DNA from: Anagrus nilaparvatae
Taxonomy: Eukaryota; Arthropoda; Insecta; Hymenoptera; Mymaridae
Length of the DNA: 64,000 bases
Assembly (NCBI GenBank): GCA_022575985.1
Contig: JAKSXM010000014.1
Span: 11,036,001-11,100,000 of the forward strand
Direction: 5' to 3'
The notes under the pieces are model-generated. The model made no database searches. It saw only the letters and a list, made by a program, of their open reading frames with translations, and had not been told where the DNA came from. A program made the translations under genes and the position numbers. Every line of letters begins with the position of its first letter. The stretch's first letter is position 1. Shown piece after piece: positions 53,984 through 64,000 of the stretch.

Positions 53984-54661
53984 GGAATGTTGGCAGTATA
54001 GGTGGAATGGTGACCCGAGGGGACGTTGGACGCACCGCCTTATCATCGACTTGGAAAGCTGGATGAACCGTGATCATGGGGAGGTAGACTTCTACCTCAC
54101 ACAGTTCCTAACTGGTCACGGTTATTTCCGCGATATGCTTTTTAAGTGGCGCAAGGTGGCATCTCCGGAATGCTTGCATTGCCCGGGCGAGCCAGATACC
54201 GCTGAAAACACCTTTTTTAGGTGTCCTCACTTCGCTGAGGGGCAACCGCCCTTTGATGAATAGAGGCCAGAAGGAGTCGTCCCGGAAATGCTGCGCAGTA
54301 CCGTGAACTGGTACAGTGTGGCAGAGTACGTACGGGCGACACTGATTAGAAAAAAGGAGGAAGGTTTCCTCTCGTAGGAAACTCTCCTCCTTTATTGACA
54401 GGGTATGGCGAAGAAATGCCTTGGCTGCATTTTTTCTGGTCCAAAGTAATACCTAAACAGGGAGTCCCGGTCCGGATTCTATGATAGTGTCATAAATGCA
54501 GGAGGGTGGGGAGTTTAGTGGGTATTGTAATTCCTCCTCAGTTATACTGAGTATCTGGGCAACCATAAATTTGAGGTTGAGTCCCACATAACCATACAGT
54601 ACGCGGTGTATGGCATGCGTTAAAGCATTCTCCTCGTCCTACGAAAAAGGCAAAAAAAAAA
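53984..54661 (+). mobile_element. R1-type LINE, 5'-truncated: ORF2 C-terminus, 3' UTR, poly(A)
   Basis: Enters ORF2 near its end: ECWQYRWNGDPRGRWTHRLI, HGEVDFYLTQFLTGHGYF, SPECLHCPGEPDTAENTFFR then CPHF. This is the C-terminal zinc motif of R1-clade ORF2, but the usual His (AEHT) is Asn. A premature TAG is at 54261-54263; the frame goes on to TAG at 54375-54377. The 3' UTR (to about 54650) matches the 10.16-10.33 kb copy. Flanked by AAATGATGATT at 53973-53983 and 54662-54672. Confidence 0.9.
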
Positions 54662-54948
54662 AAATGATGATTTATCTTCAATTGATAAAGGCAGATGTCA
54701 AGGCACTAAAAAGGCGTAGAGGTAAGGTAATATATGCAGATCTATTCCCTACTACAATTATACCACAAGATGCAAATGAAATACTTTATCTAAATGATCT
54801 TCTACCTGCGGAGTTATACAAACTTTACACTAATATTGTTAAATTTGTCAAACAAAATAAAGAAATATCAATATTCTGTAATGAAGATCAGGTGTTTTAT
54901 CGTAGAAATCGGCAACCTCAAGCATTAATTTCTAATGATTTGACCTAA
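54662..54948 (+). CDS. unrecognised reading frame, downstream part
   Basis: After the LINE poly(A) the frame reads MMIYLQLIKADVKALKRRRG, then KVIYADLFPTTIIPQ, LPAELYKLYTNIVKF and FCNEDQVFYRRNRQPQALI to a TAA at 54946-54948. The pre-insertion junction reads TTGCAG|TAAATGATG, which could be a splice acceptor. No family recognised; probably the same locus as 53603-53972. Confidence 0.35.
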
Positions 54949-55843
54949 ATTTAATGCACACATTATAACTATCTAAAAATAATTTAGCAAAAAGATCTAC
55001 ATCCTTATTCAGCAATAATAAAATGGTAAATGATTTTAATTTAAATATTTTTTTTACTAATATAAATTCTTTAAAAAATAATAATTTTTCAACATTTATT
55101 ACGGAAGCAGCCGAAACTGCTCCACTATTAATAACTGTACTGAAACATGGATCAAACCTGTTGTGTAAATATGTAAATATGTAAATAATGTGTGTGTGTG
55201 TGTAGAGCGCTCCCTACTTTCTTTTGTACATACGTTTCGGCAGAGTCCGCTAAGACGCCGACCTATAGGTCTATAATAAACTATAATCCCGACCTATAGG
55301 TCTATAATATCTATAATAAACTATAACCTCTAGCGTCTATAATAAACTTATTATTATGCTAATTACTATCAATTTATTAAGTCTCCTTATTAAACCAACA
55401 TCCTTTTAATTCATTTGGCATCCCTGAAAATAGAACCTACGAAGTGATGAAAAAGTGAAAATTCTTTTTTTTTTCTACGGAGAAAAATTTTTTGATACGA
55501 GCCATGTGTCATCAACGGTTTCTCTTCAAAAAAAAAACGTGATGTGATGCCGCTCTTTTGCCTTTATATACAAGAACGGTGCGTGAATATACAGATTAAT
55601 AAAAGTGATTAAGTATTTTTTAAAAAGAGAAATTAGTGAAATTTGCTTCACATTCTTTTTTTGCTTTGCTAAAAATTATATTAAGAAAGAAAAGGTGTGG
55701 CAAAATTTTTGGAGCACGTGATAAATTAAAAATTTATTATTTTATCAAAGTTAATTTTTATAAATGAAAGCAGACATACAGACTATTTAAATTCAAATTG
55801 CATATGTGAAATTACTCATCAAAAATATATATTTGCTATAAAA
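54949..55843. other. intergenic, short repeats and a possible promoter
   Basis: GACCTATAGGTCTATAATA recurs at 55259 and 55291, partial at 55325, with ATAATAAACTATAA between. TTTATATACAAG at 55564 followed by AATAAA at 55597 might belong to a short LTR or be chance. (TG)n at 55190-55203. Confidence 0.35.
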
Positions 55844-56388
55844 GTGAATTATCAAAAATTATCAATAAAAGAGGAATCACTGCATCATTGGCATTTCAAG
55901 ATATGGCTGTTAATTTTATTTTTCCAAATAACATCAAGTGAGCCGTGCAAATCAACTTTAAAAATTGATGGACAATTTTTTCAGCAAAATTTTTTTATTT
56001 TGAAGAAAAATAAAAAAAAAAAATTTATTTTTACAAGTCATTTTCTTCTATTTGGAAAAATCATCATGGCGGTCATCAATATGGGAAAGTTTAAGATTTA
56101 ACGACTTTGCAAAAAAGAAGTGGTAAAATTGGCGCGGTTTTATTCCGCCCCCCAAAAAACCTAACCTTCGTCACCATCATTTGGCCCGGATCGGCGCGCG
56201 CAGTCCATCATCGTACAAAATTGCAACGAGCATACACCTATACTAAGATATTACAGCGCGAACTTGCTGCGCGTGAAAATATACATAGAGAAGTAGCAGA
56301 ACAACAGCGTGCGTACGACGTCATCTCCATAGCCACGACGGGACAAAGTATAAACAAAGTAAAAGATAAGTTACCTCTTTATTGAATC
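55844..56388 (+). other. two unrecognised short reading frames
   Basis: 55844-56101 has a hydrophobic signal-like stretch IWLLILFFQITSSEP followed by low-complexity Lys/Phe. 56107-56385 contains a GC-richer coding-like part, LQRAYTYTKILQRELAAREN, then REVAEQQRAYDV, predicted helical. Neither matches a family I know; exon remnants or chance. Confidence 0.25.
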
Positions 56389-56935
56389 ATGTGTTAAATA
56401 TTAAACAATACTTTTAAATGTATTTTTATTTAAAAGTAAAAATTTCAATAATTAAAGTAAAAATTAATTATTTATTATTACTGTTGCATTTAATAAATTT
56501 AAAGTATTGTTTTGAAAATTAAATTTTATTATATTTTTTCAAAAATAAATTGTTTTATTGGTGTAAACAGTTATTGTAAATTACTTGTGTTGTATATTTT
56601 AAAGTCTAAAATTGCTATTGATAAAAATTATTAATTAACAAAAATCTATTAATTTAAATAAAATTTAGTAAAAATTTCTAAGCAATTATCCATATTATAA
56701 TTTTTTAAATAAATTAGTACAGGAGCTGCTCATGTTATGTGTGGTATGTTTGTGAAGTTATCAAAACTTAATACTTTAATTGAAAGTTTTCAAAATTTTA
56801 TATATTAAATTTTTAAAATGAAATTGATTTAATAAAAGTTCTACATAATATAAAGAACTTTTTTTCTTTTTTGCTAAAATTTGTAAATTCTTTACATTAA
56901 CTTTAAAATATCTTATCAGACTATCATGTTGTATT
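56389..56935. other. AT-rich stretch, no feature
   Basis: A/T-rich sequence left of the 56.94 kb LTR. Nothing recognised. Confidence 0.4.
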
Positions 56936-56939
56936 AAAT

Positions 56940-57562
56940 TGTACCGTTAGGTACAAAATGATTAAATGTAAATTACTAAGAATTACGTCTAGACAGATTT
57001 ATTAGAATTGAAACAATATAATATTATAATTAAAAATGCTTCATCAGCACCATCATTCCGAGAAACCGCGCGTGCAAGAAAGTGCATAATAAGACCTCAC
57101 ACGAAGTACTCGAGGTGGGAATAAAGCCACCCCCATCATACGCCTTGACAGACTAATTACCAATCATTGGAGACTCTGTTACTAAGGACACTAAATTTTC
57201 CGCGCTAAGCCAATAACGCGCATCTGTCCTCTCCTCAATTCCCCAAGCGCAAACCCTTTAAAAGCTCTCACAGAAGCTCCTGACCGGCAGAGAACTTGGG
57301 ACCATGTAGTCCTTTAGAGAGAACGAACAGAACTCTAGAACTGACTGAACTGACTAACTTGTACTCAGGCTTCTCTCTACCGCTAATTAAGAGATCTAAG
57401 CACGGCCAGCCATATTATAAGTCAATAAATCAGCATTTTAATAATAAAAGGACTTAGTTATTTTTCGACATCCTGTCACCAGTAAATGAGTTTAGCCAAC
57501 AGGCTAAACCCGAATAAGAATACCCTCATTTATTTTGTGTTTATTCACCAACAAACACCACA
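56940..57562 (+). repeat. 5' LTR, 623 bp
   Basis: TG...CA ends. TTTAAAAG at about 57256 may be a TATA variant and AATAAA at 57424 a polyadenylation signal. The middle (57050-57480) is GC-richer. The 3' end is proven by its second copy at 59721-59740. TGGAGGCATCCGG at 57567-57579, four bases further on, is a plausible primer-binding site. Confidence 0.8.
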
Positions 57563-58839
57563 GATTTGGAGGCATCCGGAGGAATATTCGGAGGTGTCAG
57601 GAAACAAAAATTGGAAATTTTTTTTTCTTTGCAAACTGCAAGAAATTTTAAGAAAAATCAATTATTTTTTCAAAGAAGAACATCCAGATAAATACCGAAA
57701 ATCTACATAGAAGGAAAGAACATCGCATACATTAAGGAGCCCAAACAAGGATTATACCACTCTACGGGAAATTTTTCTACAAGAACTAAGGAGGATCGAG
57801 ACTCAAAAACAATATAATTGGAATTCAGTCAACAGGACAAAGCGGTATTCAGAGATCGAGAGAGCCAAGCAGTACCTAGGTCATCCCAACATTAGAAAAT
57901 GTCAGGAAACCGGATTTTCATCGTTGCAGTACTGTGAGTACATTTTAGTTAATTTTCTTTTTAAAATAAACATTCGAGACAATAAACATTTCGACGTAAC
58001 TTAACAAACTAGAATATTTTACTATCAATACACTATATATTTAATTACGAAAAATATTTCTAATATAAATACAAAAAACTTCTAAAATACACATAATACA
58101 TTTGCCTTTGAAATTACACAAAATATCTTAATAATACCTTCTCTGAATTTATTAAACCTAACGCAGCAATTTATTTTGATAATTCATGATAATTTTATTT
58201 TAACAAGGTTTATTTTTTTTAAATATTAACATATTAGCACCTAAAGCTAGGTAAACATTCATATATTTCATAACCCCTTGGATATAGACAGCACGCAAAC
58301 AGCGTAGATTATGTGCAACGAGAGCTTGAATTTTGTAAAATCTTACCATACCAACTGCGCACGCGTAAAAAGCGTTAGCATTAAACGAATTCACAGTTGG
58401 CGAAATATATACAGGGCATTCTATAAAATCGAATTTTTCGCGTTTTATTTAATTTTATTGCATTTATCTTTTCGATAATAAAAAAAAATATAATAAATAT
58501 TAATTATCAACAATAAATGTTATAGATTTGATTGAATAAAAAAAAATATAATAATATACATAATAACAAAATAATCCTGAATATTTTTTTTTTAAATATA
58601 ATTGAACCATTTTTTTTTAATCACAACAAATTATTAATAACATTCTTTTCCCTAAAATATTAATTGAAAATCGTTTTGCTTTAATATTTTTTTTTTTGTT
58701 TTGAATCCAATATTCCAAATAAAAATATCACAAAATTCCACCCAAACATAAGATAAAAATCAAAGAAAAATTTAGAAAATTTAAAAGTATTGCAAAAAAT
58801 TTAAGAATCGGAAGAAATAATATCTCGGATTCAAGTGAT
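57563..58839 (+). other. leader of the 56.94 kb element
   Basis: PBS candidate at its start, then 1.26 kb with no long plus-strand frame. The part from about 57950 to 58780 is AT-rich. A 64-codon minus frame (58200-58394) is not convincing. Confidence 0.55.
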
Positions 58840-59720
58840 ATGGGAGACGAAAACGAACAAAATACACAGAGAAATATTCCCAGTACAAGCGGTACTAATA
58901 ATAATAATATAGAACAAATAACAGAACAATTTAGGAGAATGTCAGCCGGGGAAGATAATATACAAAATCCTAACAGGACAATAAGCCTTAATGAGGTGCA
59001 TAGAATGCAGGAACAAAATGATTTTCTGTTTAGCGAGTTAGAAAGATATAGTGCCCAACTTGATCAAAATGACGTTTTGCCACCCCATCAAGTTATACCT
59101 AACGATTTAAACAATATAGGAAACCCCGAGTACCAGGCAGAAGCACCTGAGGAATTGGTTGAAGTAGGAGAGGATATACAAAATAACGTTAGATATCGCG
59201 TTCCATTCATAAGACCACCCGTAAGAAGAAGACTGTTTAGAGAACCGGTGTTAGACGAAATAGAGGAACAAGACGAGCCACAATTTTTTATCAATAACGA
59301 ACCTTTGGTTGAAATAAGACGGTTACCCGCCGAAAATATACAAATGAATAACCGTAGAGAACCACGCGAACGAAGGGTTATGTATACCCAGGGATCGGGA
59401 ATCCCATATGGAAATATACCACTAAATGCAGCCCTAACAACGATACCAAATTATGATGGTCGCCCAGAAACCTTAAGCGCCTTTGCGAAAGTTATTCGAG
59501 ATATTTTAACTACTTATGGACCAAACAGCGAAAAATGGATCCTAAATACGATTTCCACAAAACTAAAGGGACGAGCCCAACTAGCTTATGGAGGTACAGC
59601 ACCAGGATATGACTCTATTGAACAATTATTACAGGACCTTAAATTAACGTTCGGAGGTATACAAGATGCGGATACTATAAGGTTAGAACTTAGAAGGGTG
59701 GAACAAACACCAACAAAAAA
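58840..59720 (+). pseudogene. gag: Ty3/gypsy-like Gag, C-terminal half deleted
   Basis: MGDENEQNTQRNIPSTSG start, Asn/Glu-rich N-terminus, Arg-rich region near residue 125-195, then LTTIPNYDGRPETLSAFAK, ILNTISTKLKGRAQLAYGG and LKLTFGGIQDADTIRLELRR. These align with the same blocks in the 516-2234 gag (LHLIPDYEGKPENLFSFCK; LKGRAAQIFEG; LQFGAMQDGETVRTKLR). The frame enters the residual 3' LTR after RVEQTP; the nucleocapsid part and all of pol are missing. About 293 genuine residues. Confidence 0.88.
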
Positions 59721-59744
59721 ATTCACCAACAAACACCACAAAAT

Positions 59745-61799
59745 TTTCAATTGCTATTTTGTGTAAAATTTTCATATTTTCATTATTGCTATTTTATAAA
59801 AATAAAATATAATTTTTTCTTAATTAATACTAATATCTTATGCATTGTTTTGAGTTATTATTAATTATTTTGATGTTACATAGGTTCAACAACCTTTTAA
59901 TTCATTTGGCTTTCAACTTGCTGAAATCAAGTGAATCTACTCCACTGACTGGCATGGAATCTGTGGCCTTAATGGACTTTCAAAAACTTATATATTTTGC
60001 TGTTTCATCAATACTGCTCAAAACATTGAAGTCATCAACAATGGACCTACGGATTATGCTGCACCGTCGGTTATGACATTTAGACGTTGTAATATTTTAA
60101 TTTTTTTAAATAATTTGCTAAATCTAGATACTTAACTTCATTTAAATTTATTGTAACTTATAATTTTTTTCCATTTGCGGTTTTATTTTTTTTTTTTTAA
60201 TTAACTTTTGCTCAAAATCATTATATTTAAATTTTATAATGTTACAAATTTATGTTAAACTATTTTTTTTAATGTTGTTTCTGTCTCTCTTCCTTAATCT
60301 GCAATTGCAGAAATTTTGTAGGTTGAGAGGAGGGAGATATGGATGATATTTGTAAGAATGTAAATTCTGGTACATTTATATATAAATCTGGCAAGGTGGG
60401 TGGTAAATATCATTAGTTTTTACTTGCTTTAAAATAATTTTTATAACTTTGCCCCTACTTTGTCAGATTATCATAAAAGTAAGCTCAAACCAAGGTATAA
60501 AAATTTTGCTTTAAAAATAACATTTGGCTAATCTAAAAATTATTCCTAAGCTAAGTCATCAAACTTAAGCTTTATTTATTTATTTGTGGCTGCTATACAC
60601 AAATAAATGTGTTTTGATCAATAATCATTTTTTAAAATTAAATTCAGGAATCTTATGCAAATTAATTTCTCCTTTTTTTTTTTTGAGGAAAGGGAGAGAA
60701 CTAAGCAAAATTTTTATATTGGGTTAAAGTTCTATTTACTGAAGTTTATAAAATTTTTTAATATGCTATAATGATATTTGTCTGTGTTAAACCGCTCAAT
60801 TTATATAGAAGATAAATGTCATTACTGACTGTGTAGTGTGGTCTGAGGCTTCATTGGTCTTACAAACCATTGAGGTCTATGGATCTCATGCCGGTCTGGT
60901 GAAGTTAGTAAAACTTAAAATTAAGCAATCAGCCAATCTTAAACTCGTTATTTATTTATATTTGTACGCGTTTTGCTAAATGTTGTATTGTAGAATTATG
61001 ATCTCATAATCAAGTTTAATCAGGAACTCTTCAAGTTCAACTAATTAAAATTAATTACCATTCTTTATTCTAATATAATTGGCTATCATTTTATAAATTG
61101 TAATTTTTTTTTATATTTTTCCATTTTTTGGTTTTATTTTTTTTTAAATTCTCTTATTTAAAACTAATTTTGTGTAAATTTCATAATGCTAAAAAATTTA
61201 AGATTCAAAAAATGTTTAGCCTAAAATTTGTGTTAATAATTTTGTAAAAATGTACATTTTCAATTGATCTTCTAATTATGACATAACTTTGTATGTGTGA
61301 ATTTGGCAAGGTGGGTGGTGAAAATCACTGTATTTTTACTTTATAACTATTTGCTACGTTACCCCTACTTTGTCAGATTGACATAGATTTAAGTTTAAGC
61401 CACGGTTTAAGAATTTTGCTATTAACTAATAAATATGCTTTTATAAACAGTGACATGTTCCTTTTCAATTTGCGAGGAAAGGGGGATGCTTGTAGTTCTA
61501 CTTGCAGAACTAATCTTAGCAGAATTTTTGAAATGGGTTTTAGTTCTAATTGCAAAACTTAAAATAAATGTCATTAATTACTGTGTAGAATAATCTGAGA
61601 TATCAATGGTCTTACAAACCATTGAGGTTTATGGATTTTCTGCCAGTCTAGTGGAGTTAATCAAACTCAGAGTCAGTCAAATTAGAATTTAAATTGAATA
61701 ATTATGTATAAATTATAATATATTTTTTAATTTTGCTATATTTTATTCCATTAGGCATAAATTTTGTTTAAATTAAAATTATATTTTTTTTAAATATTA
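59745..61799. repeat. AT-rich stretch with a diverged direct duplication
   Basis: Blocks in 60300-60960 recur in order in 61240-61690: GGCAAGGTGGGTGGT, CCCCTACTTTGTCAGATT and TGGTCTTACAAACCATTGAG. At 59880-60076 there is an open frame of moderate complexity after TACATAG|GTTCAACAACC, a possible acceptor; it contains ESTPLTGMESVALMDFQKL but no known domain. No recognised gene. Confidence 0.5.
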
Positions 61800-62532
61800 T
61801 GTTCCGTCTGCTGGGGTTTGGACGTGAACGTTGTTATTATTTGAGTGTTCTTACCCGGTCCTAAGATTAATTGGTTTAATCTTAAGAACTTTTTACCGGT
61901 GATGAAATAAATATAAACCTTTTAATTAAATGTACTGGTTGTTTATTAATTGTTATGATCGTACTACAAAGGTTCCGTGAGATCTCTAGTGCATGGGCGA
62001 TTTACCTCTGTATTTAAAGCTTTTCTCCCCCGCGATCAGGAGTGGAGGTGTCTTTACTAATTGGCTAAGATGCAAATTTTTAGGTATGGTCAACGAGTAC
62101 TACGCCAATCAAGATTCATTAGGCTCATCCCACTTTACTGTCATTCTAAAACTAATCTTTCTCACGCTTTTAGTTCTCACGCGCTTACGTCTGGCCATCT
62201 CTAATTATTGCTGACTTAGCTCTTACTCCAATTAACGATCTTATATCTTTAACTTAATATTTTATTTATTCGAATTTCCCCGGTCACAGATGATACTCCT
62301 GTGACACGCCCTCTTGTTGCGAAGCTCGTCCTCGAGCTTAATATTTTAATACTTAACTACCTTACTTGAAATTAAAACCCCTACACCTCTAATCCTGACT
62401 GTAAGGTAAGATTTCGCGTAAAAAGGATTTTATTTTATGCCCTTCTTCTAGAGATCTCATTTACATCATTTTTTTTGAAAACACAATTACATATTATATT
62501 TTTTGAATTTTTTATAACTTTTTAATTTAACA
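61800..62532 (-). repeat. probable 3' LTR of the env element
   Basis: On the minus strand a purine run (A-rich with GAG, complement of 62533-62552) is followed by TGTTAAATT at 62532; the other end reads ...GACGGAACA at 61800, so the ends are TGTT...AACA. TTTAAATA (about 62020-62012) could be the TATA and AATAAA (about 61948) the polyadenylation signal. The partner LTR is outside the window. Confidence 0.5.
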
Positions 62533-62835
62533 TTTTTCTCTTTTTTTTTTTTTAATTATGTTATTTTAACATTTTAGTTCAACTTAAATATTACATATGA
62601 ATTTTTTTTTATATTATACTTATTCAACTCTAAAATCTTACAATACTTAATTTTAAAAAATTCTTCAAAAATCTAGATTTAATTATAATATTATATTTAT
62701 ATTGATTACAAAATTACTTGCTTCAAGCATTACTTTATATTAAACTAAGTAAAAATTGTTTATTTATTATATCAAAAATTTTATTATTATTTTTTTTTAT
62801 TATTATTTTTTTTTTTTTAGTATAAAGTCTTTTTA
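62533..62835 (-). other. env 3' UTR with polypurine tract candidate
   Basis: AT-rich; ends next to the LTR with the purine-rich AAAAAAAAAGAGAAAAA on the minus strand, a possible plus-strand primer. Another poly-A/T run lies right after the env stop. Confidence 0.45.
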
Positions 62836-64000
62836 TTAAGGTATATGCCAATCCATCTCTTGTACATCTCTGCTGGTACTAGGTAGGGCTAATTTTCCAG
62901 CGGGATAATATTGTATCATTCGCTCTCTCGGAACCATTACAATTTCACGAATTATTGGCGTCTCCTCACGATAATTATGGATTTCTTCTGTGTCTATTTG
63001 AAGTTCTGGTAATGACATAGTTTTTACTGGTATTTGCTGCATTCTTTCAGGTTGCCTATTTGAACTTTGTTGTAACCTATCTGAAACTTTTCTAAAACGA
63101 TTAGTAGAAATAAAATACCATTTGAGAGCACTTAACCCGAATATCATTAAAATGACCGTTATTACAATTGTTATAAAAATTATTAACCATTTGTTATCTG
63201 AATAAACTACTAATTGATTTTCTAAATTTTCGTATTTTGCTAATTTTCGCGCTCTTCTAATTATATCCTTAAAATTTACACCCGATCTAAGCGATCTTTC
63301 TGAATTATCTTCGTCTATATCTATAGTACTTTCTTTTATAACATTTTGAATTGTCCCTTTTATATCCGTATTTGCCCTATCAATAATTTTATTTAGATCC
63401 ATTTCTATATTTTTAAATACCTGTAAGTCTGTACTACTTTCTATTTCTTGTACTGATTTTAATATTGCTTTATTTGCTTTAGCCGTACACCCTGCTTCTA
63501 ATTTTAACCACCCCATTTTTGGTAACTGCACCGATTTTGGTGGGCTTTTATCACACGTAACATATACTGTATCGTTATTTATTGCGGAAAATAACCATAC
63601 GTTATCCTGTTTCACGCTAGTAAAATAAGATTCTTGTAATTTTTTAATTTTGATATCGCAACTTTTAACATCTAATTTTGCTTTTGTTAAAATTTTAATC
63701 TCGCACGATGAGGACGACCCTACTTCCAAAATAGGATTATTGTTCTTACATATATACGTATCTTTTACATATTTGCAACTTTGTAATTCCTCAAAATTTA
63801 ACGTCATATATACTTGGTGCCCTTTTTCTATTGCTACATATTCAAAATTAGGATAAATATACGCTGCGATTTCTAATTCTCCCATCTTTTGTTGTATCGG
63901 TAGTGGATACAATTTATACAAATGCATATGATAATATTCTAATAGGGGTACAAAAAGTGCATAAATTAATTTATCATTAGCTATATATGCTATTATTCTT
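62836..64000 (-). CDS. env: envelope-like glycoprotein of an insect errantivirus-like element, partial
   Basis: Membrane glycoprotein of an env-bearing Ty3/gypsy (errantivirus-type) element. The frame is open to the window edge beyond the first visible Met (63927), so the N-terminal part, including any signal and fusion peptide, is outside. Visible are YKLYPLPI, a Cys-rich ectodomain (C-K-Y, C-K-N, S-C-E-I, C-D-I, TCDKSPP, EAGCTA), a helical region, a single transmembrane segment WLIIFITIVITVILMIFGL at about residues 247-265 of the visible 363, and a cytoplasmic tail of about 90 residues. The topology and YPLP-type block fit the baculovirus-F-like Env of insect gypsy elements. No stops in the visible part. 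Confidence 0.8.
   Translation of the reverse strand, partial: RIIAYIANDKLIYALFVPLLEYYHMHLYKLYPLPIQQKMGELEIAAYIYPNFEYVAIEKGHQVYMTLNFEELQSCKYVKDTYICKNNNPILEVGSSSSCEIKILTKAKLDVKSCDIKIKKLQESYFTSVKQDNVWLFSAINNDTVYVTCDKSPPKSVQLPKMGWLKLEAGCTAKANKAILKSVQEIESSTDLQVFKNIEMDLNKIIDRANTDIKGTIQNVIKESTIDIDEDNSERSLRSGVNFKDIIRRARKLAKYENLENQLVVYSDNKWLIIFITIVITVILMIFGLSALKWYFISTNRFRKVSDRLQQSSNRQPERMQQIPVKTMSLPELQIDTEEIHNYREETPIIREIVMVPRERMIQYYPAGKLALPSTSRDVQEMDWHIP

Larger units (their letters stand above)
56940..59740 (+). mobile_element. LTR retrotransposon with internal deletion, 4-bp target duplication
   Basis: Begins TGTACCG at 56940, ends ACACCACA at 59740, flanked by AAAT at 56936-56939 and 59741-59744. 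Consists of a 623-bp 5' LTR, a PBS candidate, a 1.26-kb leader, the first 293 codons of gag and then only the last 20 bp of the 3' LTR (ATTCACCAACAAACACCACA, identical to 57543-57562). The words CACCAACAAA just before and in this 20-mer give 10 bp of microhomology at the deletion point. Confidence 0.85.

Overview
The window looks like repeat-dominated, intergenic DNA from a very AT-rich insect genome. The transposon complement (Ty3/gypsy, Ty1/copia, BEL/Pao, an env-bearing errantivirus-like element, R1-type LINEs, Penelope-like elements, Helitrons, hAT and several MITEs) fits an arthropod. A hymenopteran such as a parasitoid wasp is my guess, but nothing here proves the order. I see no secure host gene, no CRISPR array and no prokaryotic signal. 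The only host-gene candidates are one possible 93-bp exon near 49.1 kb and some unrecognised reading frames at 53.6-56.4 kb.

Layout. 1-3.8 kb: 5' part of a minus-strand LTR retrotransposon with intact gag, a canonical -1 frameshift heptamer, primer-binding site and a 5' LTR with U3 tandem repeats. 3.86-5.88 kb: decayed minus-strand Helitron Rep with a likely 81-bp intron. 6.0-7.2 kb: satellite of about 125-bp monomers with a 780-bp higher-order period. 7.8-10.35 kb: minus-strand copia pol relic, itself hit by a 175-bp LINE 3' end with a 13-bp target duplication. 11.4-23.2 kb: minus-strand Ty3/gypsy relic whose RT was split by a 5.4-kb foldback transposon (4-bp target duplication). That foldback later received a Penelope-like element in one arm and a 1.1-kb TIR element in the other, which itself carries an inner MITE and a 5S-rRNA-like piece.

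23.8-35.3 kb: MITEs, a CACTG-ended TIR element with a tRNA-like segment, Helitron-like repeats, and R1-like RT and ORF1 fragments. 35.5-44.1 kb: a large imperfect inverted repeat built of Helitron-like modules, with one arm expanded by tandem amplification. 43.6-48.1 kb: satellite-like monomers interrupted by a 2.17-kb TA-duplicating TIR element, which contains a 0.69-kb TTAA-duplicating one. 49-53 kb: tRNA-like sequence, BEL/Pao and Penelope pieces, a TA MITE. 53.6-55 kb: unknown reading frames split by an R1 insertion. 56.94-59.74 kb: an internally deleted LTR element that keeps only the last 20 bp of its 3' LTR. 59.7-61.7 kb: a diverged direct duplication. 61.8-64 kb: minus-strand env and probable 3' LTR of an errantivirus-like element.

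The elements do not work together as a system; they form a nested record of insertions whose order can often be read from target-site duplications. I found no convincing new enzymatic or defence system. The most informative items are the -1 frameshift site, the spliced Helitron Rep, the hammerhead-like motif in the Penelope element, the 21-bp-spaced palindrome array in the foldback loop, and the asymmetric 8.6-kb inverted repeat. All coordinates were read by eye, so boundaries may be off by a few bases.
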